DNA of 64,000 nt, from positions 1 through 64,000 of the forward strand of contig CAMFKI010000011.1 of NCBI GenBank assembly GCA_945957365.1, written 5' to 3'. The position numbers were made by a program, and so were the translations under genes. Shown here in pieces: positions 1-9,660 of this stretch (within the stretch, counting starts at the first letter, position 1; each line of letters opens with the position of its first letter). The stretch is from an uncultured Alphaproteobacteria bacterium (GTDB taxonomy: Bacteria > Pseudomonadota > Alphaproteobacteria > Rhizobiales > Aestuariivirgaceae). The notes under the pieces were generated by a model that saw only the letters and a list, made by a program, of their open reading frames with translations, had not been told where the DNA came from and made no database searches.

Positions 1-1187
1 TCGGTGATCTTGGCGACGACGCCGGCGCCGACGGTACGGCCGCCTTCACGGATGGCGAAGCGCAGCTTCTCTTCCATGGCGATCGGCGTGATCAGCTCGA
101 CGTCGAACGAGATGTTGTCGCCCGGCATCACCATTTCCGTGCCTTCCGGCAGCGTCACCACACCCGTCACGTCGGTCGTGCGGAAGTAGAACTGCGGACG
201 GTAGTTGGCAAAGAACGGCGTGTGACGGCCACCCTCTTCCTTGGTCAGGATGTAGGCTTCCGCCTTGAACTTCTTGTGCGGCTTCACGGAGCCCGGCTTG
301 CACAGCACCTGGCCGCGCTCCACGCCCTCACGGTCGACACCGCGCAGCAGCGCGCCGATGTTGTCGCCAGCCTCGCCCGAGTCGAGCAGCTTGCGGAACA
401 TCTCGACGCCCGTGACGGTCGTCTTCTGGGTGTCGCGGATGCCGACGATCTCGACTTCCTCGCCTACCTTCACGATGCCACGCTCGACGCGGCCGGTCAC
501 CACCGTGCCACGGCCCGAGATCGAGAACACGTCCTCGATCGGCATCAGGAACGGCTGGTCCTTCGGACGCTCCGGCTGCGGAATGTAGCTGTCGACGGCT
601 TCCATCAGCTTGAGGACGGCGTCACGGCCGAGCTCGGGGTTCTTGCCCTCGAGCGCGCACAGCGCCGAGCCGCGGATGATCGGAATGTCGTCGCCCGGGA
701 ACTGGTAGGACGAAAGAAGCTCGCGCACTTCCATCTCGACGAGGTCCAGAAGCTCCGGATCGTCGACCATGTCGCACTTGTTCATGAACACCACGAGTGC
801 CGGAACGCCGACCTGGCGGGCCAGCAGGATGTGCTCGCGGGTCTGCGGCATCGGGCCGTCGGCAGCCGACACCACCAGGATCGCGCCGTCCATCTGGGCG
901 GCACCGGTGATCATGTTCTTCACATAGTCGGCGTGGCCGGGGCAGTCGACGTGCGCGTAGTGCCGCGCCTTCGTCTGGTACTCGACGTGGGCCGTGTTGA
1001 TGGTGATGCCGCGGGCGCGCTCTTCCGGCGCCTTGTCGATCTGGTCATACGCCGTGAACGTGGCGCCGCCCGTCTCGGCGAGGACCTTGGTGATCGCAGC
1101 GGTCAGCGACGTCTTGCCGTGGTCAACGTGGCCAATCGTGCCAATGTTGCAATGCGGCTTGTCGCGGTTGAATTTCTCTTTGGCCAT
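1..1187 (-). CDS. tuf: Elongation factor Tu (3' end just outside window)
   Basis: EF-Tu is the GTPase that delivers aminoacyl-tRNA to the ribosome A site. Reading from the ATG at 1187, the product opens [20 protein letters not shown] and continues into the P-loop GHVDHGKT, as in nearly all EF-Tu proteins. At the window edge it reads GVVAKIT followed by two bases of the last codon, so about 395 of the expected 396 residues are present and only the final base and the stop are missing. It lies 50 bases downstream of tRNA-Gly and probably shares the tRNA-Tyr/tRNA-Gly transcript, as in many rhizobia-like genomes where the next genes are tRNA-Trp, secE and nusG. Nothing in the sequence is unusual. 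Confidence 0.97.
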   Translation of the reverse strand, partial: MAKEKFNRDKPHCNIGTIGHVDHGKTSLTAAITKVLAETGGATFTAYDQIDKAPEERARGITINTAHVEYQTKARHYAHVDCPGHADYVKNMITGAAQMDGAILVVSAADGPMPQTREHILLARQVGVPALVVFMNKCDMVDDPELLDLVEMEVRELLSSYQFPGDDIPIIRGSALCALEGKNPELGRDAVLKLMEAVDSYIPQPERPKDQPFLMPIEDVFSISGRGTVVTGRVERGIVKVGEEVEIVGIRDTQKTTVTGVEMFRKLLDSGEAGDNIGALLRGVDREGVERGQVLCKPGSVKPHKKFKAEAYILTKEEGGRHTPFFANYRPQFYFRTTDVTGVVTLPEGTEMVMPGDNISFDVELITPIAMEEKLRFAIREGGRTVGAGVVAKIT

Positions 1188-1237
1188 CGTCGTCTACCCT
1201 GTTGGCCGCATGTTCGCGGCATTCACGATTCAAACTT

Positions 1238-1311
1238 TGGAGCGGGTGAAGGGAATCGAACCCTCGTATTCAGCTTGGAAGGCTGCTGCTCTACCATTGA
1301 GCTACACCCGC
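1238..1311 (-). tRNA. tRNA-Gly (anticodon UCC), CCA encoded
   Basis: The cloverleaf is clear on the minus strand. The acceptor arm GCGGGTG (1311-1305) pairs with CACCCGC (1248-1242), the anticodon loop is CTTCCAA with anticodon TCC, and the T loop is GTTCGATTC. CCA is encoded at 1240-1238. It lies between tRNA-Tyr and tuf. Confidence 0.97.
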
Positions 1312-1377
1312 CCGGGAAACCCGAAATTACTGCGTCCGAACTCCATCGACCCATTGCTGGCATTCGGCCCCAAGCAG

Positions 1378-1462
1378 TGGTGGGGGAGGTAGGACTCGAA
1401 CCTACGAAGGCGAAGCCAGCGGATTTACAGTCCGCCCCCTTTGCCGCTCGGGACACTCCCCC
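1378..1462 (-). tRNA. tRNA-Tyr (anticodon GUA), CCA encoded
   Basis: This is a class II tRNA of 85 nt. The acceptor GGGGGAG (1462-1456) pairs with CTCCCCC (1388-1382), the anticodon segment reads GGACTGTAAATCC (GTA), and the long variable arm GCTGGCTTCGCC is typical of tRNA-Tyr. CCA is encoded at 1380-1378. It is the first gene of the tRNA-Tyr / tRNA-Gly / tuf unit. Confidence 0.96.
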
Positions 1463-1544
1463 GCATCACCCTCGGTAAAGGGCAGACACTGCTTAGGCCA
1501 AACGCCATTCAGCCCGGGGGTCGCCCGGGCCGTTTGGTGGGCGC

Positions 1545-1573
1545 GTTATGCAAGGATCATTTTGGCAAGTCAA
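1545..1573 (-). promoter_or_regulatory. Promoter of the tRNA-Tyr/tRNA-Gly/tuf unit
   Basis: On the minus strand TTGACT (1573-1568) and CATAAC (1550-1545) are separated by exactly 17 bases. The start site would fall near 1538, about 75 bases before tRNA-Tyr. A GC hairpin (GCCCGGG / CCCGGGC, 1512-1530) lies at the start of the transcript. Predicted from sequence only. Confidence 0.55.
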
Positions 1574-1677
1574 GGGAATGATTGAAGCTTGTTGCAGCGG
1601 ACGATGGCACCTTGGCCGCCGCTCGGGGCGCGCTGATGGCGGAGCTGATAAAAAGCCTGCAAAAATACCCGCAAATC

Positions 1678-1693
1678 ATTGCAATATTGCAAT
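1678..1693. promoter_or_regulatory. 16-bp perfect palindrome upstream of rnd
   Basis: ATTGCAATATTGCAAT is its own reverse complement and lies in a short A/T-rich patch 69-84 bases before the rnd ATG, in the gap between rnd and the tRNA-tuf promoter. It has the form of a dimeric-regulator binding site. No regulator is identified. Confidence 0.35.
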
Positions 1694-1761
1694 AAACCTC
1701 GGTTCAGAACTTTTCTGCACAGACCATTGACCTGAGCGGGCGATCGCGCTTCCCTGCGCAC

Positions 1762-2940
1762 ATGGACCTGATTACCACCACCGAATCGCTCTACCGCCTC
1801 TGCGACAGCCTTGCCACCGAGACGTTCATCACCGTCGATACCGAGTTCATGCGGGAATCGACCTATTGGCCTGACCTCTGCCTGATCCAGGTGGCGGGCG
1901 AAACGGTGAACGGTTTGATCGACCCACTCGCTCCCGGCATCGACCTGAAGCCGTTCTTCGCGCTGATGAACAATCCGAACGTTCTCAAGGTCTTCCACGC
2001 GGCCCGCCAGGACATCGAGATCATGGTGCACCTGGCCGGCATCGTGCCGCACCCGGTGTTCGACACCCAGATCGCCGCCATGGTCTGCGGTTTCGGCGAC
2101 CAGGTGGGCTACGAGGCGATCGTCCGCAAGCTGGCCAAGGAGCAGATCGACAAGTCCTCGCGCTTCACCGACTGGTCGCGCCGCCCACTGAGCGAGAAGC
2201 AGCTGGTCTATGCGCTTGCCGACGTCACCCACCTGCGCGTCGTCTATGAGGCGCTGAAGACCGAGTTGGACCGCACCGGCCGCGAGCACTGGCTGCGCGA
2301 GGAAATGGATATCCTCACCAATCCCGCCACCTACCGCACCGAGCCCGAGGATGCCTGGAAGCGCATCAAGGTGCGGCTGCGCTCCAAGAAGCAGCTCGGC
2401 GTGCTGGTCGAGATCGCCGCCTGGCGCGAGCGCGAGGCGCGCGAGAAGAACGTGCCGCGCTCCCGCGTTTTGAAGGATGACGCGCTGGCCGAGGTCGCCA
2501 CGCAGTGCCCGCAGACGCGGGAGGCGCTGAACCAGCTGCGCGCCCTGCCCAAGGGCATGGGCACCTCGCGCATCGGCGATGCCATTCTCAAGGCGGTGGC
2601 GGCGGGTCTGGCAGTGGACCCCAAGTCCCTGCCCCAGCCCGACGACGGCCGCGACGACATGAGCGATGCCGCACAGGCCGCCGCCGAAGTGCTGAAGCTG
2701 GCGCTGAAGGTGGTCTGCGAGAAGGAAGGCATTGCACCGAAGCTCGTGGCGTCGAGCTCCGACATCGACGCCATCGCCGAGAGCGATGCGGCCGACGTCC
2801 ACCTGATGCACGGCTGGCGGCGCGAGCTGTTCGGCAACCTGGCGCTGGCCATCAAGCGCGGCGAGGCGGTGATCGGCTTCGAGGGCGGCCGCGTGCGCGT
2901 GCTGCCGGCGGCGCGCGACGTGAAGGCGGCGGCGGAGTAA
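1762..2940 (+). CDS. rnd: Ribonuclease D
   Basis: 3'-5' exoribonuclease of the DEDDy type that trims tRNA precursors and other structured RNAs. The 392-residue product has the exonuclease motif VDTEF near residues 25-29 (D26, E28), an FHAARQDIE motif near 78, and the tyrosine-plus-aspartate motif YALADVTHL near 154, followed by a helical HRDC-like C-terminal region. Its length is usual for the family. It stands alone on the plus strand. In related genomes rnd lies beside ppx/ppk; here a permease and a patatin lie between. A palindromic repeat pair follows its stop and may act as a 3' structure. Confidence 0.93.
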   Translation: MDLITTTESLYRLCDSLATETFITVDTEFMRESTYWPDLCLIQVAGETVNGLIDPLAPGIDLKPFFALMNNPNVLKVFHAARQDIEIMVHLAGIVPHPVFDTQIAAMVCGFGDQVGYEAIVRKLAKEQIDKSSRFTDWSRRPLSEKQLVYALADVTHLRVVYEALKTELDRTGREHWLREEMDILTNPATYRTEPEDAWKRIKVRLRSKKQLGVLVEIAAWREREAREKNVPRSRVLKDDALAEVATQCPQTREALNQLRALPKGMGTSRIGDAILKAVAAGLAVDPKSLPQPDDGRDDMSDAAQAAAEVLKLALKVVCEKEGIAPKLVASSSDIDAIAESDAADVHLMHGWRRELFGNLALAIKRGEAVIGFEGGRVRVLPAARDVKAAAE

Positions 2941-2958
2941 CTCACGGTGGTGCAGCTT

Positions 2959-3115
2959 CCCCTTCTCCCGTCCGCAGGATGGGAGAAGGTGGCCGAAGGC
3001 CGGATGAGGGCCTGTGTCCGCGAGTCCAGTGATCTGAAAGCATGCCGCTCGAAAGAGGCCCTCATCCGCCCTGTCGGGCACCTTCTCCCATTGCGTGCCG
3101 CAACGGGAGAAGGAC
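2959..3115. repeat. Extragenic palindrome pair, family A (facing copies)
   Basis: Two copies of a roughly 55-base unit lie in opposite orientation: copy 1 at 2959-3012 and copy 2 at 3056-3115. Each unit holds a hairpin CTTCTCCC / GGGAGAAG and a second short stem followed by GGATGAGGGC. Copy 1 has GGCC/GGCC in the second stem, copy 2 has GCCC/GGGC, a compensated change. The same pair occurs at 16183-16328. It fills the space between the convergent ends of rnd and the permease gene. Confidence 0.85.
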
Positions 3116-3124
3116 TGGATGGGC

Positions 3125-4579
3125 TCAGAACGAGCCGAACAGTCCGCCCAGCACGATCACCACGACCAGCGCCAGCACGGCGCCGAGGATGCCGACCATC
3201 ACGATGTCGCGGTAGGCCTCGCGGTGGTTCGAGCCGCAGACGGCGAGCAGCGTCACCACCGCGCCGTTGTGCGGCAGGCTGTCGAGCGTGCCGGAACTGA
3301 TCACGGCCACGCGATGCAGCAGCGACGGATCGAGGCCGATGGCGGCGGCGCGCTCCATGAAGGTGCCGCCCAGCGCATCGAGCGCGATGGTGAGGCCGCC
3401 CGAGGCCGAGCCCGTGAGGGCCGCCAGAACGTTGACCGCAACCGACAGCGACACCAGCGGTCCGCCGCCGATGCCCAGCACCCAGTCGCTCACCTCCTTG
3501 AAGGCCGGCATCGCGGCGACGACGGCGCCGAAGCCCACCAGGCTCGCCACCGACATGATGGGCAGCACCGAGGCATTGGCGCCGGCATCGATGGTGCTCT
3601 TGAGGGCCGGCAGGCGGCGGACGTTGATGGCGAGGGCCGTGACGATGGCCGCCGCGAGCGCGGTGATCACCGCCCAGACGCCGCTCAGGGCCGAGAGCGA
3701 GGTTGCGCCGAATTCCGGCTTCGCCAGGAAGTCGGCATTGATCCGCGGCAGGATGAAGAAAGACATCAGGATGTTGACGACGATCACCACCACGAGCGGC
3801 AGCGCCGCGAACAGGATCGAAGGCGGCGTCATGGTCTGCTGGCCGCTGTCGATTTCCGCCGGATCGAATTCGCGGGCCGAGGTGGCGCGCTCGCGCAGCG
3901 TTTCATCCGAGGCGAGATCCTTGGCACTTGCCGGCATGCCGTCGCCGAAGCCCTCGCCGCGCGCCCTGGCGCGGGCCTCCTCGCGGTTGAGCCACCACAG
4001 GCCGAAGCCCAGCATGACCAGCGAGGCGATGATGCCGAGCCCCGGCGCCGCGAAGGGTGTGGTTCCGAAGAACGGCATCGGGATGGCGTTCTGGATCGAG
4101 GGCGTGCCCGGCAGCGCCGACATGGTGAAGGTCGAGGTGCCGAGCACGATGGCGGCCGGCATCAGCCGGCGCGGGATGCCCGCCGACCGGAACAGTTCCT
4201 GCGCCATGGGGGCCAGCACGAAGAAGGCGACGAACAGGCTGACGCCGCCATAGGTGACGAGCGCGCCTGCCAGCACCACCGCGAGGATGGCCCGGCCGGT
4301 GCCGAGCTTCGCCACCATCCAGTTGGCGATGACGGTGACGGAGCCTGAATCTTCCATCAGCTTGCCGAACAGCGCGCCGAGCAGGAACAGCGGGAAGAAC
4401 TGCGCGATGAAGCCCGCCCCGCTGTGCATGAACACCTGCGTCCAGTGCGCCAGCAGCGGTTCGCCCGAGAACAGGGCCGTGACGAGCGCTGCGATGGGCG
4501 CCAGCAGCAGGATGCTCCAGCCCCGGAACGCGAGTGCGATCAGGATCGCCAGGCCGACGAGAATGCCGATGAGACCCAT
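3125..4579 (-). CDS. GntP-family permease (possibly for hydroxybutyrate or gluconate)
   Basis: Inner-membrane secondary transporter of 484 residues with many hydrophobic segments, from LIGILVGLAILIALAF at the N terminus to VLALVVVIVLGGLFGSF at the C terminus. The conserved GntP-like region GALVTYGGVSLFVAFFV lies near residue 107, followed by STFTMSALPGTPSIQNAIP. A charged cytoplasmic loop (about 200-250) interrupts the helices. GntP relatives carry gluconate, other sugar acids, citrate or D-3-hydroxybutyrate with protons. It starts 3 bases after the patatin stop, so the two genes form an operon. The pairing and the upstream dyad make a hydroxybutyrate or polyhydroxyalkanoate link plausible, but the substrate is inference. 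Confidence 0.85.
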   Translation of the reverse strand: MGLIGILVGLAILIALAFRGWSILLLAPIAALVTALFSGEPLLAHWTQVFMHSGAGFIAQFFPLFLLGALFGKLMEDSGSVTVIANWMVAKLGTGRAILAVVLAGALVTYGGVSLFVAFFVLAPMAQELFRSAGIPRRLMPAAIVLGTSTFTMSALPGTPSIQNAIPMPFFGTTPFAAPGLGIIASLVMLGFGLWWLNREEARARARGEGFGDGMPASAKDLASDETLRERATSAREFDPAEIDSGQQTMTPPSILFAALPLVVVIVVNILMSFFILPRINADFLAKPEFGATSLSALSGVWAVITALAAAIVTALAINVRRLPALKSTIDAGANASVLPIMSVASLVGFGAVVAAMPAFKEVSDWVLGIGGGPLVSLSVAVNVLAALTGSASGGLTIALDALGGTFMERAAAIGLDPSLLHRVAVISSGTLDSLPHNGAVVTLLAVCGSNHREAYRDIVMVGILGAVLALVVVIVLGGLFGSF

Positions 4580-4582
4580 GTT

Positions 4583-5620
4583 TCAGTGCTCCTTCAGCAA
4601 CACGTCGATATCGGCGGTGCTGCGCTTGCCCACGTCGTCGCCATGCAGCGCGATGAACTCGTCGGCGGCGCGGCGGCCTTCCTGGTGCAGCATCTCGATG
4701 AAGTCCCACTCGGCATTGAGCTTGGAAGAGGCGCCGAGCTCGGCGAGCTTTTCCGTCATGATGCGGTGGGTGCGCATCGAGGCCCAGCGCGCGCCCTCAC
4801 CCGTGCCGGGGTCGGCCACCTGGCGCATCAGGGCGATCATGTAGATCTCCTTCATCAGCGGCGAGTTGAAGGAAATCTCGTTGAGACGGTTGAGGATCTC
4901 GGCGGCGGTCTTCGGCACTTCGGCGCGTTCGCGCGGATTGATCTGGACGAGGATGCTGTCGGTCGCATCGCTTTCCCGCACCAGCGGCGTGATGGTCGGG
5001 TTGCCGGCATAGCCGCCATCCCAATAGGCCTCGCCGTCGATCTCGACGGCCTGGAACATGGTGGGAAGGCAGGCGGAGGCCAGCAGCACGTCCGCGGTGA
5101 TCTCGGCATTGCGGAAAATGCGGGCGCGTCCGGTGCGCACATTGGTGGCGGTGACGAAGAGCTTGATCGGGCTCCGGGCGAGGCCCGTGAAGTCGATCGA
5201 CTCCTCGAGGATCGGTTTCAGCGGATTGTAGCCGGCCGGATTGAGGTCATAGGGCGAGGCCACGCGGGTCAGCAGGTCCATGGCGAGATAGGCCGGCGAA
5301 TGGTCGAGCGACCAGCGGCCCATCAGCTTGTCGAAGGGGGTGCGCTGGAAAGGGCTGAAGGCCGCAGCATCGGAGACGCGCTTCCAGTAGGCCGCGAGCG
5401 CCGCCTTGGCGCCCTCGGCCCCGCCCTTGTTCCAGCCATCCGCCAGCACGGCGGCATTCATGGCGCCCGCCGACGTGCCGGAAATCGCCTCGATGAGGAA
5501 GCGCTCCTCCTCCAGCATGCGATCGAGCACGCCCCAGGTGAAGGCGCCATGCGATCCGCCGCCCTGCAACGCAAGGTCGATCAGGATGGGTTTATCTTGA
5601 TTTTTCGGGGACTTGGCCAT
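4583..5620 (-). CDS. Patatin-like phospholipase/esterase
   Basis: Predicted cytoplasmic acyl hydrolase of 345 residues with a Ser-Asp dyad. The oxyanion-hole segment LQGGGSHGAF lies at 18-27, the nucleophile elbow GTSAG at 48-52 (S50), and the catalytic-aspartate motif DGGYAGNP near residue 200. There is no signal peptide. Patatins hydrolyse phospholipids or other acyl esters, and some act on intracellular storage polyesters. The gene is the first of a two-gene unit with the GntP-type permease, and an imperfect 28-bp dyad (5636-5663) sits 16 bases upstream of the ATG, a good position for repression. The substrate is not determined by sequence. Confidence 0.88.
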   Translation of the reverse strand: MAKSPKNQDKPILIDLALQGGGSHGAFTWGVLDRMLEEERFLIEAISGTSAGAMNAAVLADGWNKGGAEGAKAALAAYWKRVSDAAAFSPFQRTPFDKLMGRWSLDHSPAYLAMDLLTRVASPYDLNPAGYNPLKPILEESIDFTGLARSPIKLFVTATNVRTGRARIFRNAEITADVLLASACLPTMFQAVEIDGEAYWDGGYAGNPTITPLVRESDATDSILVQINPRERAEVPKTAAEILNRLNEISFNSPLMKEIYMIALMRQVADPGTGEGARWASMRTHRIMTEKLAELGASSKLNAEWDFIEMLHQEGRRAADEFIALHGDDVGKRSTADIDVLLKEH

Positions 5621-5635
5621 TCGGAAGCGCCTTCA

Positions 5636-5663
5636 TTGCAACGCAGCAATTGCTGCACTGCAA
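5636..5663. promoter_or_regulatory. 28-bp dyad upstream of the patatin-permease operon (PhaR-like)
   Basis: Left arm TTGCAACGCAGCAA (5636-5649) and right arm TTGCTGCACTGCAA (5650-5663) are inverted copies that match at 12 of 14 positions. It contains TGC-AAC-GCAG and CTGC-ACT-GCA, close to the CTGC-N3/4-GCAG consensus described for the PHA regulator PhaR in photosynthetic alphaproteobacteria. It would overlap the 5' leader of the patatin mRNA. Regulator identity is inference. Confidence 0.5.
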
Positions 5664-5740
5664 AACCGCTATCACAAGTGATTGAATGAGTCATGTCGTG
5701 AGTTGCGCCTGCGCCCGGAAAGAGGCGTCAGGGCACTTCC

Positions 5741-7264
5741 CTAACGCCCGATCACCAGCTTCCCGGTCCGGCCGATCTCGGCGGCGAGGCCGGCGAGGCG
5801 CTTTTCGACGCGTTCGCCGGCGAGGTCGGCGAGCTTCTTGGGCAGGCGCAGCACGAGCGTCTTGTTGTCACCCAGCTTGAGCCCGATCGAGGGCAGCATG
5901 CCGGGCATGGCGGCGGACAGGATGTAGGCCAGGCGGAAGATCGAGGCGAGCAGATGGGCGCGCTGGTGGGCGTCGTCGTCGAGCAGCCGGTTGAGCCCGT
6001 CGCCGTCCTCGCCCTCGCCGTCATAGCGGTAGAACACGGTGAGGGCCAGGAACACCCGGCCCGGATGGTCGATGCCGACGAAGGCCGCCTGCGAGATCAT
6101 GGAGAGCGAACGCTCGGCGCGATAGTCCGGGTGGGCGCGCCAGCCGATGTCCGCCAGCAGGCAGGCGGCATAGCGCAGGCGGCGCTGCTCGTCCGTCTCG
6201 CTGAGCTTGCCGGGTCCGAAGAGCTGGTCGGTCCAGTCGCAGAGTTCGAGCTCGTGTTCGGGCGAGCGGGCATAGCGCCTGGCGAAATCCCAGCACGAGG
6301 AGAGCAGCGCATCGGAGTTGCGCTTGCGGCCGGGAAGCTTGGAAAACAGCATGCCCTCGCGCACGCCATAGACCGAGATTTCGACCGCCGCGGGGTGGCA
6401 GTGCTGCAGCAGGCGTTCCAGCACGAGGGCGCCGAAGGGCATGGTGTCGGAGCGGCTCCTCGACACCTCGCGGATGTCCTTCAGCGAATTGGGCGAGAGA
6501 TGCGCCACGAGGCCCGAGAGCGACATGGCCTGCTGGCGGGTCAGGTTGTAGCAGTGCAGCACGTGCAGCGGGTAATGGCTCTGCGCCATGTGCAGCTTGG
6601 CGAGGTTGCGCCAGGTGCCGCCCACCGCATAGAAGGTGCGGCCCTCGAGCCGCTTCAGGATGTCGGTTCTGGCCAGCGTCTCGTCGATGATGTCGCGGGC
6701 CTTCTCGATCGAGCCGCCCGACAGGTCCATGAGGCGCAGGGGGCCGAGCGGCAGGGTGACGCCCTCGCGCAGCTTGCCGTCCTTGATGTCGATCAGTTCG
6801 AGCGAGCCGCCGCCGAGATCGCCGGCCACGCCATCGGCGCCCGGAATGCCGGCGATGACGCCGAGCGCGGCGAAGCGCGCCTCCTCCTTGCCGGTGAGAA
6901 CCTTGATGTCGCAGCCCAGCGCCTTCTCGGCCCGGGCGATGAATTGCGGACCGTTGGCCGCCTCGCGCGCTGCGGCGGTGGCCACCGCATAGACGTGCTT
7001 GGCGCCGATCTGCCGGGCCAGCGCGCGGAAGCGCTTCAGGGCGGCGATGGCGCGGAGGATGCCGTCCTCCGCCAGCTTGCCCTTGGTGGCGACGCCGCGC
7101 CCGAGGCCGCACAGGATCTTCTCGTTGAAGATCGGCGACGGCGAGCGGCGAAGGCCGTCATAGACCACGAGGCGCACCGAGTTCGAGCCGATGTCGACCA
7201 CCGCCACCGGCCGGTATTTCGGCGGTTCGGTGCGGAAGCCCTTGTGCCAGTTCTCCCAGGTCAC
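5741..7264 (-). CDS. ppx: Exopolyphosphatase / pppGpp phosphatase family
   Basis: Ppx/GppA phosphatase of about 507 residues that releases phosphate from polyphosphate ends or converts pppGpp to ppGpp. The sugar-kinase/actin-like phosphate-1 motif [15 protein letters not shown] lies near the N terminus and the second motif [10 protein letters not shown] near residue 145. A C-terminal HD-like helical part follows. I chose the GTG at 7264 (product VTWENWHKG...) because it overlaps the ppk stop by four bases (GTGA) and places the actin motif at the usual distance. The longer open frame upstream of it merely runs through ppk in another register. It is coupled to ppk, giving a synthesis/degradation pair. 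Confidence 0.92.
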   Translation of the reverse strand: MTWENWHKGFRTEPPKYRPVAVVDIGSNSVRLVVYDGLRRSPSPIFNEKILCGLGRGVATKGKLAEDGILRAIAALKRFRALARQIGAKHVYAVATAAAREAANGPQFIARAEKALGCDIKVLTGKEEARFAALGVIAGIPGADGVAGDLGGGSLELIDIKDGKLREGVTLPLGPLRLMDLSGGSIEKARDIIDETLARTDILKRLEGRTFYAVGGTWRNLAKLHMAQSHYPLHVLHCYNLTRQQAMSLSGLVAHLSPNSLKDIREVSRSRSDTMPFGALVLERLLQHCHPAAVEISVYGVREGMLFSKLPGRKRNSDALLSSCWDFARRYARSPEHELELCDWTDQLFGPGKLSETDEQRRLRYAACLLADIGWRAHPDYRAERSLSMISQAAFVGIDHPGRVFLALTVFYRYDGEGEDGDGLNRLLDDDAHQRAHLLASIFRLAYILSAAMPGMLPSIGLKLGDNKTLVLRLPKKLADLAGERVEKRLAGLAAEIGRTGKLVIGR

Positions 7265-9438
7265 GGCTTGCCCTTCGATTTCTTCTTCAGGCGCTCGATG
7301 ATCTCGGGCGGCACGTTGCCGGCCTGGCTGCGCCCGCGGCCCGACAGCGAGGGGTTCTTCATGAAATATTCGTGGGCGTTGAACGGCTCCTCGTCGGGGC
7401 CCGGCGCGATCCGGCGTGACGAGCCGTCGGCGAGCAGTTCCCAGCTCTGCTGGTTGTCCATCATGTTGGCCATCATGATCTGGTCGAGCACCTGGTCGTG
7501 CACGGTCGGGTTCTCGATGGGGATCAGCGTCTCGACGCGGCGATGGAGGTTCCGCTGCATCCAGTCGGCCGAGGAGATGTAGACCTTGGCGCGCTTGTTG
7601 GGCAGCGCATGGCCGCCGCCGAAGCAGACGATGCGCGAATGCTCGAGGAAGCGCCCGATGATGCTCTTGACCCGGATGTTCTCCGAAAGGCCCGGAACGC
7701 CGGGCCTCAGGCAGCAGATGCCGCGCACCACGAGGTCGATCTGCACGCCGGCCTGGCTGGCGCGGTACAGCGCGTCGATGATTCCGGGATCGACGATGGA
7801 ATTGAGCTTGGCCCAGATCTGGGCCGGGCGGCCCGCCTTGGCATGCTCGATCTCCTCGTCGATGTGGTCGAGCAGCCGCTTCTTGAGATTCAGCGGCGAG
7901 ATGGCGATCTTCTCGAGGTCCTCCGGCTGGGCATAGCCGGAGATGAAGTTGAACAGCCGCGCGGCATCCCGCGCCAGCGCGGGATCGCAGGTGAAGAACG
8001 ACAGGTCGGTATAGACCTTGGCGGTGATCGGGTGATAGTTGCCGGTGCCGAAATGCACGTAGGTGCGCATGGCGCCCGACTCGCGGCGTACCACCATGGA
8101 GACCTTGGCGTGGGTCTTCAGCTCGATGAAGCCGAACACCACCTGCACGCCGGCGCGTTCGAGGTCGCGGGCCCACTGGATGTTGGCCTCCTCGTCGAAG
8201 CGCGCCTTGAGTTCGACCAGCGCCATCACCGACTTGCCGGCTTCCGCCGCCTTGGCCAGCGCGGCGACGATGGGGGAATCCTTCGAGGTGCGGTAAAGCG
8301 TCTGCTTGATCGCCACGACATCGGGGTCGTTCGCCGCCTGCAGCACGAACTGCACGACGACGTCGAAGGATTCATAGGGGTGGTGGACGACGATGTCCTT
8401 CTGGCGGATCGCGGCGAAACAGTCGCCGCCGTGGTCGCGGATGCGCTCGGGAAAGCGCGCCATGAAGGGCTTGAACTTGAGATCCGGCCGCTCGTCGAGG
8501 ATCAGGAGGCGGGTATCGGAATAGCCCACGAGGCCGGCGCATTCGACGATGGCGTCACGGTGGACGGCCAGCTCCTCGGCGATGAATTCGCGCAGCGACG
8601 GCGGTGTCGAGGCCGCGACCTCCATGCGGATCACCGAGCCGCGGCGGCGGCGCTTGAGCGCGCTTTCGAACACCCGCACCAGGTCTTCGGCCTCTTCCTC
8701 GATTTCGATGTCGCTGTCGCGGATCAGCCGCATCACGCCCTTGCCGGTGACCTCGTAGCCCGGGAACAGCCGCGGAATGAACAGGCTGAGCATGTTCTCG
8801 AGCGAGATGAAGCGCACCGCAGCCTGCCCGTCGATGGCCGGAAGCCTGACGAAACGGTCGAGCTGCTGGGGAATGGGGAGCAGCGCGTTCATGCTGCCGC
8901 CGTCCTTGCGCCGCTTCAGCTCGAGGCAGATGATGAAGCCGCGGTTGGGAATGAATGGAAAGGGGTGCGCCGGGTCGATGGCGATGGGCGTGACCACGGG
9001 CAGGATCTGCTCGAGGAAGCGCTGGTCGAGCCAGGATTTCTCGTGAGGCAGCACATCGCTGCCGTCGGTGATGACGATGCCGTTCTGCGCCATTTCCTGG
9101 GTGAGGTGGATCCAGCGCCGGTCCTGCTCGGCCATCAGCTCCTGGGCGAGCGCCCGCACCCGGTCGAGCTGTTCCTGGGCGGTGAGACCGTCATCGCTGT
9201 GCTGGTTCAGCTTCTCGCGCACCTGGCCGACCAGGCCTGCAACGCGGACCATGAAGAACTCGTCCAGGTTGTTGCCGGAGATCGACAGGAAGCGCAGCCG
9301 TTCGAGCAGCGGATGCGCCGTGTTGCGCGCCTCTTCCAGCACGCGCATGTTGAAGCCCAGCCACGAGATCTCGCGGTTGATGAAGCGATGCGGCGAGTGA
9401 TCCGCGATGGCCTCGGAAATGGGCAGCTGCTCGTTCAT
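7261..9438 (-). CDS. ppk: Polyphosphate kinase 1
   Basis: Membrane-associated enzyme that makes long-chain polyphosphate from ATP through a phosphohistidine. The 725-residue product has the PPK N-terminal helical domain ([12 protein letters not shown] at 18-29) and the two phospholipase-D-like catalytic domains; the segment around [16 protein letters not shown] and [10 protein letters not shown] contains the conserved histidines and phosphate contacts. Its length is normal for PPK1. ppx follows with a four-base overlap. In related genomes hdaA and the AI-2E permease lie just upstream, as here, with a small gene between on the other strand. Confidence 0.96.
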   Translation of the reverse strand: MNEQLPISEAIADHSPHRFINREISWLGFNMRVLEEARNTAHPLLERLRFLSISGNNLDEFFMVRVAGLVGQVREKLNQHSDDGLTAQEQLDRVRALAQELMAEQDRRWIHLTQEMAQNGIVITDGSDVLPHEKSWLDQRFLEQILPVVTPIAIDPAHPFPFIPNRGFIICLELKRRKDGGSMNALLPIPQQLDRFVRLPAIDGQAAVRFISLENMLSLFIPRLFPGYEVTGKGVMRLIRDSDIEIEEEAEDLVRVFESALKRRRRGSVIRMEVAASTPPSLREFIAEELAVHRDAIVECAGLVGYSDTRLLILDERPDLKFKPFMARFPERIRDHGGDCFAAIRQKDIVVHHPYESFDVVVQFVLQAANDPDVVAIKQTLYRTSKDSPIVAALAKAAEAGKSVMALVELKARFDEEANIQWARDLERAGVQVVFGFIELKTHAKVSMVVRRESGAMRTYVHFGTGNYHPITAKVYTDLSFFTCDPALARDAARLFNFISGYAQPEDLEKIAISPLNLKKRLLDHIDEEIEHAKAGRPAQIWAKLNSIVDPGIIDALYRASQAGVQIDLVVRGICCLRPGVPGLSENIRVKSIIGRFLEHSRIVCFGGGHALPNKRAKVYISSADWMQRNLHRRVETLIPIENPTVHDQVLDQIMMANMMDNQQSWELLADGSSRRIAPGPDEEPFNAHEYFMKNPSLSGRGRSQAGNVPPEIIERLKKKSKGKP

Positions 9439-9660
9439 GGCGGGCTTTCGGAAAATGGAGCCGGGACGGCACTATAACAGGCCTGTGACGGTTGGGTGAA
9501 CTCCTGGTTCGAACAGGGTTATCGGTGCCGTCCCGAAGCCGTGCGCGAGCGCCGTCGTGACGGCGCCAGCAGCAGGTGCAATTTCAGGGCGCAGAAGGTT
9601 GCTTGTGAGTGGTGCGCCGGCACGATCGTCAACCTTTGGGACACATCAGGACAGCGCGGC

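Noticed and set aside
5741..8176. A single 811-codon minus-strand frame covering ppx and part of ppk
   Set aside because: Only residues from GTG 7264 on match Ppx; the rest is ppk sequence read in another register, arginine- and glycine-rich without motifs.
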